Of a stretch of 64,000 bases of DNA, positions 11,123 through 21,318 are shown piece after piece. This stretch comes from Phoenix dactylifera. Lineage: Eukaryota; Streptophyta; Magnoliopsida; Arecales; Arecaceae. The stretch is taken from NCBI RefSeq assembly GCF_009389715.1, contig NC_052395.1:1116001-1180000 (forward strand), in the 5' to 3' direction. The stretch's first letter is position 1, and every line of letters begins with the position of its first letter. The translations under genes and the position numbers were made by a program. The notes beneath the pieces are model-generated. The model ran no database searches. It was not told where the DNA came from and worked only from the letters and a program-made list of their open reading frames with translations.

Positions 11123-11699
11123 AATGGATAGATGTATCTCCATACTATCCACACGGAATCTAATTTGTTTGAAAACTATTTTAACAATTCACTAATATCT
11201 TGATTAAAAATTATTTAAACAGAAAATATTCGTAGGCCTTCACAGAAAGTGGTGTCCGTATTGATAATTCCGCCGTAGTATTCTTTCCCATGCTTGGGAT
11301 TGCACGGTTGGCTTAGCGTGTCTCGGTGTGGCCTTTACCGTAAGACCAACGGCCAAGTTGACAAGGTCAGGCCCACCAGAGTAAGGGTGGCAAAATATGA
11401 CCCGATCCGTCAATTCGACCTGTGTTTGACCTGCCATAAACAGATTTGGGTTTGGCCTAAATAGGTTCGGATCATAAACAGGTTGATCCGTTTAACCTGT
11501 TTATTAATTGGGTCGAATATAGGTTTAAGATATCTGATCCATTTAACCTGTACGACCCGTTTAATAACTTGTTTAATATATGGGTCGGGTTGAATAAGGG
11601 CCACAGCCCATAAGGACCGTTACCCGTTTAAAATAATCTCCCCACGGGTCATTAGGGCACCGGTGCCCCTTTTTTTTTTTTGGTTCGACACTTCGACCT

Positions 11700-11999
11700 C
11701 TCTGGCTCTCCCTCTAGTCCACCTCCTCCCCCACCCTCGAGCCCGCCGCCTCCGACCCCTCCGACGGCGCCGACGACCCCTCCTGCCTCCTCGACAGCCT
11801 CTTTCGCCCCTGCAAGCCGGCCCCCTCCCTCCCCTCCTGCCGATTCGTCGCCGAGCCGATCGCTGCTCGGTTCTGCTCCTTCGTCGGCACCCACGAGTAC
11901 TCGCCCACGAGGTCACCATCAGCCACTCCCACAGTCCCATGGCAGCACCGCGTCCTCCTCTATGAGCTTCTCTACAGCCGGATCCGAAGACTGAGAGGT
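11700..11999 (+). pseudogene. Captured fragment of an AGC-type (AGCVIII) protein kinase gene
   Basis: In the plus frame that joins the ORF at 12000, the translation contains FVAEPIAARFCSFVGTHEY. This is close to the activation-segment signature of plant AGCVIII kinases (PINOID/D6PK group: FVAEP...ARS.SFVGTHEY.APE). About 18 scrambled residues later comes VLLYELLYSR, matching the subdomain IX motif F.YELLYGRTPF. The APE motif and the DWW motif between them are lost through frame change, so this is not a kinase. It covers only a small part of the catalytic domain and lies within the inverted-repeat element. Confidence 0.65.
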
Positions 12000-12000
12000 A

Positions 12001-12281
12001 TGAAATCTGCGATCCAGATGCCGCCGTTGCCGAACCGATCGGAGCCCGCCGGCGACGAAGGAGGAGCCGTGGCGACCGGAGGTCTACTGAAGCGGTCGCT
12101 CAACGAGATGGAGAGGCAGCAACAGTTGCAGCTTCAACATGCTCTTTTTCTCCGATCGGTGAAGCAGAGGACCCATCTCGCCTCTCCCATCTCCTCCGAC
12201 GACGGGCGGTACATGAGGCTCGACAATGGAGTCTCCGATCTGTTGAAATTTTGCCAGCTGCCGAGGGAGCACAATTGTTAA
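12001..12281 (+). pseudogene. Captured N-terminal-like fragment of a GRAS (SCARECROW-like) gene
   Basis: The open frame of 93 codons starts MKSAIQMPPLPNRSEPAG, and contains LLKRSLNEMERQQQLQLQ followed by ALFLRSVKQRTHLASPISS. The Q-rich run followed by LRSVKQRT recalls the region ahead of the GRAS domain in SCL8-like proteins; this is from memory and moderate. No GRAS domain follows: the frame ends at 12281 where the element's repeat end begins. The frame is continuous with the upstream kinase piece, so a fused transcript is possible. It could instead be a fragment of an unrelated Q-rich protein. Confidence 0.45.
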
Positions 12282-12509
12282 ATGGGTTGGGTCGGGCCGG
12301 GTAAGTGGGGTCAGGTTGGGCAGTTTAGTAAACAGGTTAAACAGATCGGGTCAAGTTACCTGTTTAATAAACAGGTCGCGTTCAGATTGTAATTTCTAAC
12401 CTATTTAATAAATAGGTCAGGTTTAGATTTATAATTTTCTAATCCGACCTACATCTGACCCGATCCGTTTATGTCTGACCCGATCCGATTGCCACCCCTA
12501 CGATAGAGT

Positions 12510-13570
12510 AAGGGAAATCCGGTTTAGATATCGGGGGCTTAGGCCTCCATTGGCTGCCATTGTGAGGGCCTATCGTCATGTCAGGTAGGACGATGCCAAG
12601 TGGTACATAATATCAGCCAATAGAAGATTGACACGTCGGCTCACATGGTCCTAGCCATCCCGGCGTTGACCGTCGCGTAAACTTGGCACGTACGCTTCAC
12701 TAGGGGAGCAGTCGAGAAAAAGCTGGATCTGTTCGGTTCTTACAGCAAACGAACAAGCTCTCCATTGGCCGCGCAATGGTAGCGAAGGAAATTAGACCGG
12801 CACGGCACAGGTGAAAAGAGAAGCTAACACGCAGCAACCAGACCATAATTATTAAGGTCAGCTAAAATAAAGCAATTGTTAAACAAAAAGCACCTCGATC
12901 AGTCAACTTTGCCGTCTCGAGGTGCTTTTCATTTAAGCTCTTAAGCTAATTTGCATGAATTAAACATAAAGAAAAGATGCTTAGACTAAAATGAGAAGAA
13001 AGCTATCCATTCACACAATATAATACAATCCTCTAAACTCCAAATTATCTCCACAGTAATGACTGACGAGTGATGACCTGATGCCACCCATCTCTTTCCT
13101 AATGGTAAAACTTAAGAGTCTTAAGAGGCTGTTTAGGTGCATTTAACCATCCTTGAAAGGTACTGGTTTGGCTTTTTGAAGAGCCGTCACCATCTTCCTA
13201 GCAAAAAGAAAAAAAAGTAAAAAAAAGAGCCGTCATCATCTTCAAATGCTATTGGATGCCATGCAGCTAGCCTAGGCGTAAACTCCAGTGGAGAAGACTT
13301 ATGGAGAAGTCGTAGTCATGCCGTCAACTGCCATGATCATGGCTTGCTTAAATAATTCCTCATTCCAATCGCGTGCCTGCACCATTAATTGCTCAAATCA
13401 AATTCCTCATAGATTTGTGAAATAACGCAACCAATACCAAACATTTTGGGGGACTATACAGAACATAAGCTGAGACAAGCAAAAAATAGTCTTGGATTGG
13501 GGAGCTTCTTTAAATCTGAGCTTGAGGGCTAATTTTTTTTTTTATATTGACACAGTCATGGACAGTCATC
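12510..13570. other. Intergenic downstream of the bHLH gene; no gene recognised
   Basis: Nothing coding was seen. It includes a strong hairpin at 12886-12929 and short A-rich runs. The segment near 13571 abuts the predicted 3' end of the bHLH gene. Confidence 0.5.
12886..12929. repeat. Perfect 13-bp hairpin, 18-nt loop
   Basis: AAAAGCACCTCGA at 12886-12898 is exactly reverse-complemented by TCGAGGTGCTTTT at 12917-12929. It is isolated between genes and has no recognised role. Confidence 0.85.
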
Positions 13571-15574
13571 CTAGATTGGGTCATATTTGATTGCCATGGC
13601 TAATTCAGCAAAATGATTATTCTCAGCTTGGTTCAGAAGAAACACAGAGATCTTAAAGGAATCCTATATGTAGAATAACCACTAAATCCTCCACCGAATG
13701 GAACATGAGAAAGAGTCTCGCTTATTATATTCATACCTTGATTTGTAGTTCTATGTTTACTCTTGCAAATAGATTCATTTGCGAAGAGAAAGCGTATGCA
13801 TCCACCGATAGCAGGCTGGTAAGTCTCATTGCTTTCAGGCATTGGAGAACATGGAGAACCAGTGAAATGATATCGCATTCTGCCTTCACTGTTAATCCGA
13901 AGTTGATGTGCTGCAATTCTGTTGTTGTCGTCAGATCAGAAGCCTTGATAATTTCGACTTCTACTCCTCCACTCGAGCCAGTAGTTTCTTGTGTTTCATC
14001 TGTAGAAGGAAGTCGCATCTCTAGTTTTCGATTCTTCTCTTCGAGCTCATAGATTTGACCTTTCAGAGTACTCAAATAGTTCCTTGTGCTGGTGAGAACT
14101 GAAGCCTTGTCCTTCTGCTGTAAAACAAACATTAATTGTAGAAAAGATGCTCAATCGGCGGCTGCAATTAGTCCTTCGATAAAAAGAAAAGAAAAGAAAA
14201 ATAATCATCTAGTCCGCATAATTGTACGTTTAGCTCCTTTAATGGAAGTCTGCTATACATGAAGTGCATGGTTCTCAAATATTATGAAATGAAAGCGAAT
14301 ACCATCAAGGGAGTTAGGGGAGTGTCCGATAGGATACCTTGGACCCTGGGGGAAGTAGGATCCTGAGCTCTTGAAAGCTCCCATTAAGTTTCTCCCGGCG
14401 TCTGCGCTCTGATATCACATGATGCAACTGATTGCTAGATGCTGCTCGTGGTTCTTTCGATCGGGCTTCGGCGCTTGACCAATTGATTCTTTTAGAGATG
14501 GAGATGGACTTCTTGATCATCTTTTGGCCGCATGAACCATTCTTAGGTTCAAGTTTTGGAGCAAGAGCCAAGTTGTAAGGCTTGAACGCCCCTAATTGAT
14601 GGTTTTGAGCCTCTTGCGGTGTCCGGGATATTAACGGAGGAGAAGAAGAATATGAAGAAGAGGACGACGAGGAGATGACAGCCATCATCGCTCTTGTGAT
14701 CGCAGCCTCGTCATCATCTCCAAGGATTGGAAATCGAGCACTACGACGCTGGCTACAGGCTTGCATAGCCGCTTGAGGTGGCGGAAAAACAGCTGGAGAT
14801 GGTTGGGCTGCTACCTTGGCGATGAGCTCCTTTGAAGGGTCGGGGATGAAGGAACCGTAAACCATGTTATTAAGAAGAGATGAATACTCGGGACTTCCTC
14901 CTGAGAAAGAAGGCAGTGATGACGACGATGAGGGCCAACTCCGCTCGCAAGGGAAGAACTCTTCCAACTGCGGCTGCTGGACGAAGTCTTAATTAGCTAA
15001 ACGGTTGTTTAACTAATATTCACTTGCTAAAATGATCGAAGCCACTATAAATGAGGATTATAGATTTAATTTAATCACAATTAATTACATTACTCAAGGT
15101 CGATAATCCAAGCTCAATCTCTCCATTTTTCCATCCCATAAGCGCAGCTGCCTGGTACATGGTAGAATAGTCCATCCAAGTGCTATCCTGTGCAAATTAA
15201 GGTTCAAAATAAGAAAGCAAAGCTTTAGATCTCCCTTTACAAAACTTGATCCCAGCTTCATGCAGCAAAAGGTGAATCATGCCCAAAATCATTAGCATCA
15301 GTCTCTAACCAAACAAGCGGAATATATGAAAAGAAGTAAATCCATCCAACTCAGCTAACACCAATTGTTACCTGATAGAAAGGTTGTTGTACTTGTGCTG
15401 CAGCCGAGTTCATAGATCCGAATCTCCGACCTCTAGCAAAGCCAGCCCTTAACCTCGCAAGCTAATTAATCAGTAAACGCCCTCAAGAAAAACACCCCAA
15501 TATCCATTTGGAGGTGATACCGGAGCAGACGACGTACCAGGCATCGATGCTACAACATGATCCCCGTTAGGCAT
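13571..15574 (-). CDS. bHLH transcription factor, bHLH041-like
   Basis: Proposed exons (minus strand): 15574-15521, 15461-15372, 15187-15094, 14987-14338, 14114-13737 and, less surely, 13663-13571. All have GT/AG borders and consistent phases, giving about 452 residues. The N-terminus contains FYQDSTWMDYSTMYQAAAL and GWKNGEIELGLSTL, as in bHLH041 relatives. The basic region LHHVISERRRREKL has the His-Glu-Arg pattern for E-box binding. The helix-loop-helix runs across the exon 4/5 border (LLPPGSK then KDKASVL). A C-terminal ACT-like region follows (EVEIIKAS ... FGLTVKAECDIISLVL). It should act as a nuclear dimeric DNA-binding regulator; its targets are unknown. The first and last exons rest on splice logic alone. 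A CCAAT/TATAAAT pair lies about 80 bp upstream. Confidence 0.8.
14112..14120 (-). other. NAGNAG tandem splice acceptor in the bHLH gene
   Basis: On the minus strand the intron ends TTTTACAGCAG before AAGGACAAG. Either AG can be used, giving PPGSK-KDKAS or PPGSK-QKDKAS, one residue longer, inside the loop/helix 2 border. Confidence 0.7.
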
Positions 15575-15648
15575 CAAATAGTCTTTGGGAGAGTTTTAAA
15601 GCCAGCGTTAGAGGAGATGGAAGGAGTAGGTGCGCCGGTTGGTAGAGG

Positions 15649-15668
15649 TGCCATTTATAATTATTGGC
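15649..15668 (-). promoter_or_regulatory. Putative core promoter of the bHLH gene (CCAAT and TATA)
   Basis: The minus strand reads GGCCAATAATTATAAATGG. The TATA-like element is about 80 bp upstream of the proposed ATG at 15574, a plausible distance. Confidence 0.5.
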
Positions 15669-15743
15669 CGCAGGAAGAAGTAAAAGGTTGTGACATACTG
15701 AGAGGGGCGACGGAGATAAAAAGACCAAAGACCGATGCATAAA

Positions 15744-16212
15744 GGGCCCATTTGGTTAGTAGAAAAAGAAGAGGCGATAGTGTGGTTAATAAGAAAGTAA
15801 CGAAATATTTCTTATTTGGTTGGAGTTTTCAAAGAAGAGAGACGAAAAAATTGTATTTTCATGGAAATATGATTCTCACGTTTCATGGAAAAAAATTTTC
15901 CATGAGAAAAATGGAAAAGTTACTTTCTCATGAGCCAAGAATAACTCCATTTTATTTTTTTCAAAAAAAGCCCTTCAGCATTAAAGAGGCATTAAAGACC
16001 TAATTTTTATTAAGGGTATAATAGGAATTATACATAACTTTTTCAGAAAAGTGGATGGTCAACTAAACATAAGCACTCTGATAATCTGTCACTTTTTCAT
16101 TATCAACCAAATATGCCAAAAGTATTTTTTCAAGCATCCTCTTTTCAGGAATCTACTTTTCAAAAATCATATTTCTAAAAGAAAAAATGCTTTCCGAGAA
16201 CCAAACGAGTCC
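15744..16212. mobile_element. MITE with GGGCCCATTTGGTT ends
   Basis: The left end GGGCCCATTTGGTT pairs with the right end AACCAAACGAGTCC, flanked on both sides by AAA. The 469-bp interior is AT-rich and non-coding. These ends (GGnCCnnTTTGGTT) are a common plant MITE type. The superfamily is not certain. Confidence 0.6.
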
Positions 16213-17860
16213 AAAGTTACGTACACTTGGGGTGGGGGGCACGAAGAGAAGACTGAGTCCATGTTTGGGGGATTTGAGGAGGCACAAGTGGGCATAAAAA
16301 GAAGACATAATTGCCTCCGCTACATGTATTATATGGCTTCATCTCGGTGCATTATCATAGAAATTAGCCGCTGTGATTGGCTGTATGCATGGCCGGCCAC
16401 GATGCTTATTATACAACCGTACATATCATCAATTATGGAGGTCTATTACTGTAGATTTTATTAGCGGTGATTGATGACGAGGAATGCAGATGATTGGTGG
16501 CGTGTATTACAAATTTCTCCAGCGGATGAGGCCGAGAAGAGTAGTCGGTCAAAAGTCGATGCGCACAAGCTTTTCTAGAAGAAAGGTCAAAATCGTCGGC
16601 AAACAAGCCTCCGAATACTTTAATTAACCTGCCACTGTACGACAGCGAGCGAATAGCTCCATGCGGCGGCCGGAGAGGTGGATGTGAGACGACGACCAAA
16701 AACTGTTGGGGTGATCGCCGACCGTCATAAAACCGGTGACATGAACGGTGACAAGATCGGTGATCTTCTGCAAGAGTAATTAATACTAAAGAAACAGATA
16801 ATATCGCACCAAAATTTACTTCTGCCAAGAAATACGAGGTAGTTGAATCATCATCAGTAACCACGATAGCAAACATGAACATGAGGAATTTTTTGGGGAA
16901 CTAACAATTATCCCATGACGTTTCAATAGTAACAATATAAATAGATGAACAACTAACGCTAGTGAGTGAGAAAGCTTATTGGTCATCAGCAAGGTGGATA
17001 TATAGGTCCTTCACCTTTTTTTTTTTTTTTCCGCCAACTAGAGAGCGAGATGTTTTTAATTCCATTTTCTGGCCTGTGAAAACCTACCACACAGCCTCAG
17101 CGGATTTGTTGCCTAACTTATATTAAAGCGTATGTCTACCTCGAACAATAGATTATGATACTCTCCTTTTATGATTGCCCTGTTGGATAAAAAATCATCA
17201 CCGGTTATATAGACATATATATACACACACACACATAACTATGAGATAGACGTGGGCCTAAGACACATTGGCTATCATATAAGTTACCAGTAATCATTTA
17301 TTATACAAGGTATGTTGCTATATGTTAATTTAGGTGCTATACAGCCTTGATGCTCTTTTCATAGTTTTAGTTTTTTTTTTTTTTTTTTTTTGATTGAATT
17401 CATAGTTTAGTATTGGCTTTCACATATGGAAGGACAAGGTTGTTCCTTTACGCAAACTAATAACAGAGTTGTGAGATAGCTCAACACTAGCTTTAATGGA
17501 TGGATTTGATGAAACCAAGTGTGATGAACCAGTTCCTATAACCGGTTGGACCGGTCACATGACTCGGACTGGTAGGACGCCCCACACACGTGCCACGAGA
17601 GTTTTCTTCTCTCCCGAGTCCAGTGGATGCTAAGAATCCTAGGGCAAGCCAAAGTCACCGGTCTTCACTTGTCTCCACCATTTTACTGAAACCTCCAAAG
17701 CCTCACGACGAGGCGGTGGTCATCGGTTAAAAGAAATAGGAGGAAGAGAAGGGCCGAACCCTTCATCCTGTGTCTTATTTTTCTTTCCTTTTTCCTTCAT
17801 TCGGTTGACCATAGTTGCCGTGGGACATTGCCGAGCTAGCTGCCATCACCGGGGCTAGGT
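16213..17860. other. Intergenic; no gene recognised
   Basis: This stretch shows poly-T runs at 17017-17030 and 17368-17391 and a (CA)n-like run near 17225. The ORFs here lack recognisable motifs. The CCGGT-rich part around 17535-17600 (ACCGGTTGGACCGGT) is self-complementary but short. Confidence 0.45.
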
Positions 17861-17887
17861 CGCCTTGACCGTCGCCACCTATGCTTC

Positions 17888-18056
17888 GAAGAAGAAGGGA
17901 GAGATAAGCTCTCCCCTATTTCGAGGAAAGAGTTCTCTCGCTTCTAAGAGGGGAAAGATAAGCTCTCCCCTATTTCCAGGAAAGAGTTCTCTTACTTCTA
18001 AGAAGGGAAAAATAAATTCCCCCTATTTCGAGGAAAGAGTCTACTCTCGCTTCTTC
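17888..18056 (+). repeat. 54-bp (18-codon) tandem repeat, three copies
   Basis: Units aligned at 17901, 17955 and 18009 share ATAAGCTCTCCCCTATTTC and AGGAAAGAGTTCTCT. The frame 17865-18218 stays open through all three, giving SKKKGEISSPLFRGKSSLA, SKRGKISSPLFPGKSSLT and a degraded third copy. The frame has no other recognisable domain, so coding is unproven. The GGGAGAGATAAGCTCTCCC core can fold back. Confidence 0.75.
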
Positions 18057-18699
18057 TCTCTCCTCTCTCTTTCTCGTTCCCTTCCTTTTTTTTTTTCTCT
18101 CTTTCACACTTTGTTTTTCTTTACGTCAATCTATGGATCTGAGGAGGGCGATGTTGCTATCTGGTTGGCCCTATCATTTATTCACTCCAATCTTTGCCGA
18201 CTAACATTAAACTCATAATTGATAATTCCTGATCTATTATCATTTTTTTTATTAGATACATATTTTTTGATCAAATGAATTGGGTTACATGACCAATTTG
18301 ATTAAGCGCTATCATCTGGCTGGCCTCGTACTTCTTCCTAAATGAATCTCTTTTCTTAGTCAGCCTTAATTTTGTGTGGAGGACAGCTATCCAGGCAAGA
18401 AGAAGCTAGCAAGTGATTTTATGTACTAGTCTCTAAATCAAGATAAGATCCTAAACTTTTATTACTTTAATTTTGAGTTAAAGAAAGATAGAAAAATTAT
18501 GGATAATTCAAATATTAAAACTCTAATTTTTCTTGTAGTTTACAAAATTGAGCATATCATTTTTAGGCTAGTTTGTAATGGCATCAATCATCGATGCTTA
18601 GGCATTTTCACTTATACGGTCTTGCATAACTTGTTTTCTATAGTTTTTACTTATTGCAAGAGAAACTAAGCACGGAGAATGATAAGTACAGAGATCCAA

Positions 18700-18965
18700 A
18701 CCGGAGCCGATTCAGATCCGACCCGGACTTAACCTAGATTTGACCAAAACTCATTTTTTTTGGAATGAAACTATATTATATATGGACCCGACCCAACCCG
18801 AATGACCCATTGGGTCAAAAATTCTAGTCATGGACTCGATCCGATCTTTTATTGAGTTGGGTCTGGGTTGAATATTAGGACCCAAATAAGAAAGCAAGTT
18901 GGATCGAAGTCACTCATGACTCGATTCTGCCCAACCCATTTGTACTCCTATCCTCAGTTCTCTTT
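18700..18965. repeat. Dispersed repeat rich in GACCCGA motifs (copy 1)
   Basis: This copy resembles 43205-43410: both carry ATGGACCCGACC, GATCTT-TATTGAGTTGGGTCTGGGT-like sequence, ATTAGGACCC-like, TCACTCATGACTCG/TCACTCGTGATCTG and an end reading CCCATTTGTACTCCTAT/CCCGATCTATTTACAACCCTAT. It is probably a non-autonomous element related to hAT types. Ends were not defined. Confidence 0.5.
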
Positions 18966-19487
18966 CTATATACAAGTGCCTCCGGTGTATTTCTCTTCGT
19001 AATATTTTTGAATTTTTTTGATTTAAAAAGAAAATTTTCTTTTGAGCAAAAATACAAACCACTTGGCTTTGTGCAGTCCTCGTGAATTTACTTGCAAGGA
19101 AACAGCATGCAGTCTGGTCAAAATATTCGAGCAGTCATGTAAAGGAAAAATAGTGCTTAAAAACAATTGTCACCATCATTGCAGAGAGCAGACTCATAAT
19201 CTACCAATCAACTTCATCTCGATGCCTTCGGTATAGAATTGCAATTGGAATTGAGATTTGTATGAACAGCCAGGCAACAATCTAACCCGAAGTCGACATT
19301 ATTGGAAAAACTAGTAAAGGGAAGAGAACTTACAAATAAGAATTTAAGAATGACAGCGGCCGGGGGATGAGAGTGAAAGAAAGTCCATGGAATGATAGAT
19401 GACTTTGTTCGGCACCACAGAATTCCAACATACGTGAAGTGAAGTAGATGTCTCCTTGACCGCAACTCATCTTTAATCGAAGTGTTC

Positions 19488-19930
19488 GCTTTCATATTGG
19501 CAATGGAACGATGATATCTTTCTGGCACGACCAATGGATCATGGAAGGGCCACTGAAGGAATGGTTTCCAAGTCAGTTGTTTCTATTAACCACAAGTTCA
19601 AAAATATCAGGAGCAGAATCCTTAAGCCTGGCCAATATAAGGGAAATCTTCAGAGACACCATGACTTCAAGCAGTGTGGGAAAATTACAAACAGTTAGCG
19701 AGTCTTCTCAATAATATATCAACATCTGACAGTTCAGATACACTGGAATGGAAATGGGACTTTAGAAAATATTTCTCCATCAAAAGCTGCTACTTCTTCC
19801 TCAGCCATGCCGGAGTGGTTTTCTCAGTTTGCCAAACTCAACCGACACGCCCCTTTCCCAGTTAAATAAAAAATATCTGGTCTGCCGAGATTGCTAAAAC
19901 CGGAATCTTAAGAGCTCTAAGATGTTACGG
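19488..19930 (+). mobile_element. LINE fragment, C-terminal region of ORF2
   Basis: The plus translation reads GNGTMISFWHDQWIMEGPL, matching the GNG..I.FW.D.W pattern that follows the reverse transcriptase in plant LINEs. After a frame change come DTLEWKWDFRKYFSIKSCY and FLSHAG, matching the D...W.....G.FSVKS.Y..L pattern of the zinc-finger/RVT tail. The frame is broken (stop near 19714) and the reverse transcriptase core is absent, so it is a decayed fragment. Weak similarity extends upstream to about 19380. Confidence 0.7.
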
Positions 19931-20294
19931 CCCCAAAGCAATTAAAAATAGCGGCAAACATTTGGCGTACACCTCTTTTTTTTTTTATTTTTCTCTTTTC
20001 TTTTCTCTCTTTTTTTTTTTTTTTTGCTGAAATGGATGTATCATACATAGCAAGTACAAATACATCCAAAAAAATCAAGAGCTGACGAGTCCGGGAATGC
20101 ACCGAGTAGTCCCCTTTTTCCAGCCATAAGGTCTCTCTAGAGTGGTTAGCTACATAGAAAGTTACCTAATCTGTTGCCCCGTTGGCCTCTCGATACACAT
20201 GTTTGACCTGCATGGCTATCCCACCTCTCACCATTTTCTGAATATTCCTAAAGAGCAGATGGTAATCACCCACTCCTCCCACACTCTGCTCGAT

Positions 20295-20334
<40 letters not shown>

Positions 20335-21160
20335 AGCACCACCTTGGTTATCGTTTACATATCTATCTATATACATGGGTACATATTTGTGCATGTACAT
20401 GGATGTGCATGTACGTGCGCACGTGCATCCCACCATTAGTTGGCAAATTATCATGATACTACGATAGATGGATAAGCAGATCTCTCTCTCACACACATAC
20501 TTTGAATTGCTAAATTTAAAGCAAGAAATTACTTTTCTGTATTAGTGAGTTCATCCATCTAGACTTCTTTCTCTAGAAATTTTTGTTCGAGAAATGTCTC
20601 AGAGTAAATGTAACAATAAAGTTGAGCAAATTTGCTTTTGATACAGATCAAGGCTAGTAATTTATTACATTATCAAAATCATGAGGTTTCAATATTAAAT
20701 CCACATTGAAGAAGGAGCACAAAAGTTATGCCTCACCTGTTGAAGACATGAAGTTCTCATAAACCACCCTGAAGAAATAGTGTTCCTATCTAAGTAATCA
20801 TGCTTGATGGCGAAGGGCATGCGACCAGGTAATAGTCGTCTAATAGGTAAAAATGACACAACCTAGTGAGATAATTGCAAGTTGGATGCAGTGCAAATGC
20901 GAATAGGATACAAATCATACTAGCTATTTTTCACTAAAAAAAATAACAAAAGGGAATTAAATTTACAAATCCTCTCAACTTCAGAGTACAAATCGCCTGA
21001 ACACCATTAAACAGAAGAGCATAGCTAATTCACCGAATCAATAGTTTCAAACCATTTAATTAGCATTGCTCTTAATTTTTTGGATCAGGTAACTACGAGT
21101 CCTTCACTGGGATTACATTTATCAGGTGTTGAACAGATCAGCTGATCCAACAAACAAAAC
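19931..21160. other. Intergenic region upstream of the CRM gene
   Basis: It holds T-rich runs at 19974-20025, a (TA)n microsatellite at 20297-20333 and short ACAT/GTGC runs. No gene was seen. Confidence 0.5.
20297..20333. repeat. (TA)n microsatellite
   Basis: About 18 uninterrupted AT dinucleotides. Confidence 0.95.
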
Positions 21161-21163
21161 AAA

Positions 21164-21262
21164 TGGGCCGACCAGTTCTAGGCCCATGTCCTGGCCCAAG
21201 TCCATTTCCAGTCCATTGATATGGGCCTATTTTCTGTTCGTCGGGCCTAACCCGGCCCAGGC
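21164..21262 (+). promoter_or_regulatory. Promoter rich in TGGGCC/GGCCCA (site II) motifs
   Basis: Six motifs lie within 100 bp: TGGGCC at 21164, GGCCCA at 21181, TGGCCCA near 21192, TGGGCC near 21222, GGGCCTA at 21243 and GGCCCA at 21254. They end about 60 bp before the ATG at 21319. Such site II elements, bound by TCP factors, are known from promoters of nuclear genes for organelle and translation proteins. This fits the downstream plastid splicing factor. Confidence 0.65.
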
Positions 21263-21318
21263 TGAGCTGAGAAAATACTACTCACTCCACTCGCTCTCTT
21301 TCACCCGCGCCCGCTGGC

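Larger units (their letters stand above)
11384..12499. mobile_element. Non-autonomous DNA transposon (hAT-like) carrying captured gene pieces
   Basis: The ends are inverted: left AGGGTGGCAAAATATGACCC and right GATCCGATTGCCACCCCT. Behind them are 200-250 bp of diverged inverted sequence rich in GACCCG, GGTCGG and TTTAATAAACAGGT motifs. Both flanks carry AGAGTA next to the element (11378-11383 and 12505-12510), a partial target duplication. The 11690-12281 interior is GC-rich and codes for host-protein pieces, unlike the ends. GGGTGGCAA ends are common on plant hAT-type elements, so I call this a pack-type hAT element. A transposase is absent. Confidence in the element is good; in the superfamily, moderate. 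Confidence 0.65.

Noticed and set aside
12886-12929. A bacterial-type intrinsic terminator
   Set aside because: The hairpin and T-run look similar, but all surrounding genes are spliced plant genes and no bacterial insert is present.
20142-20456. An ORF with an IYIYIY stretch
   Set aside because: It is a translation of the (TA)n microsatellite.
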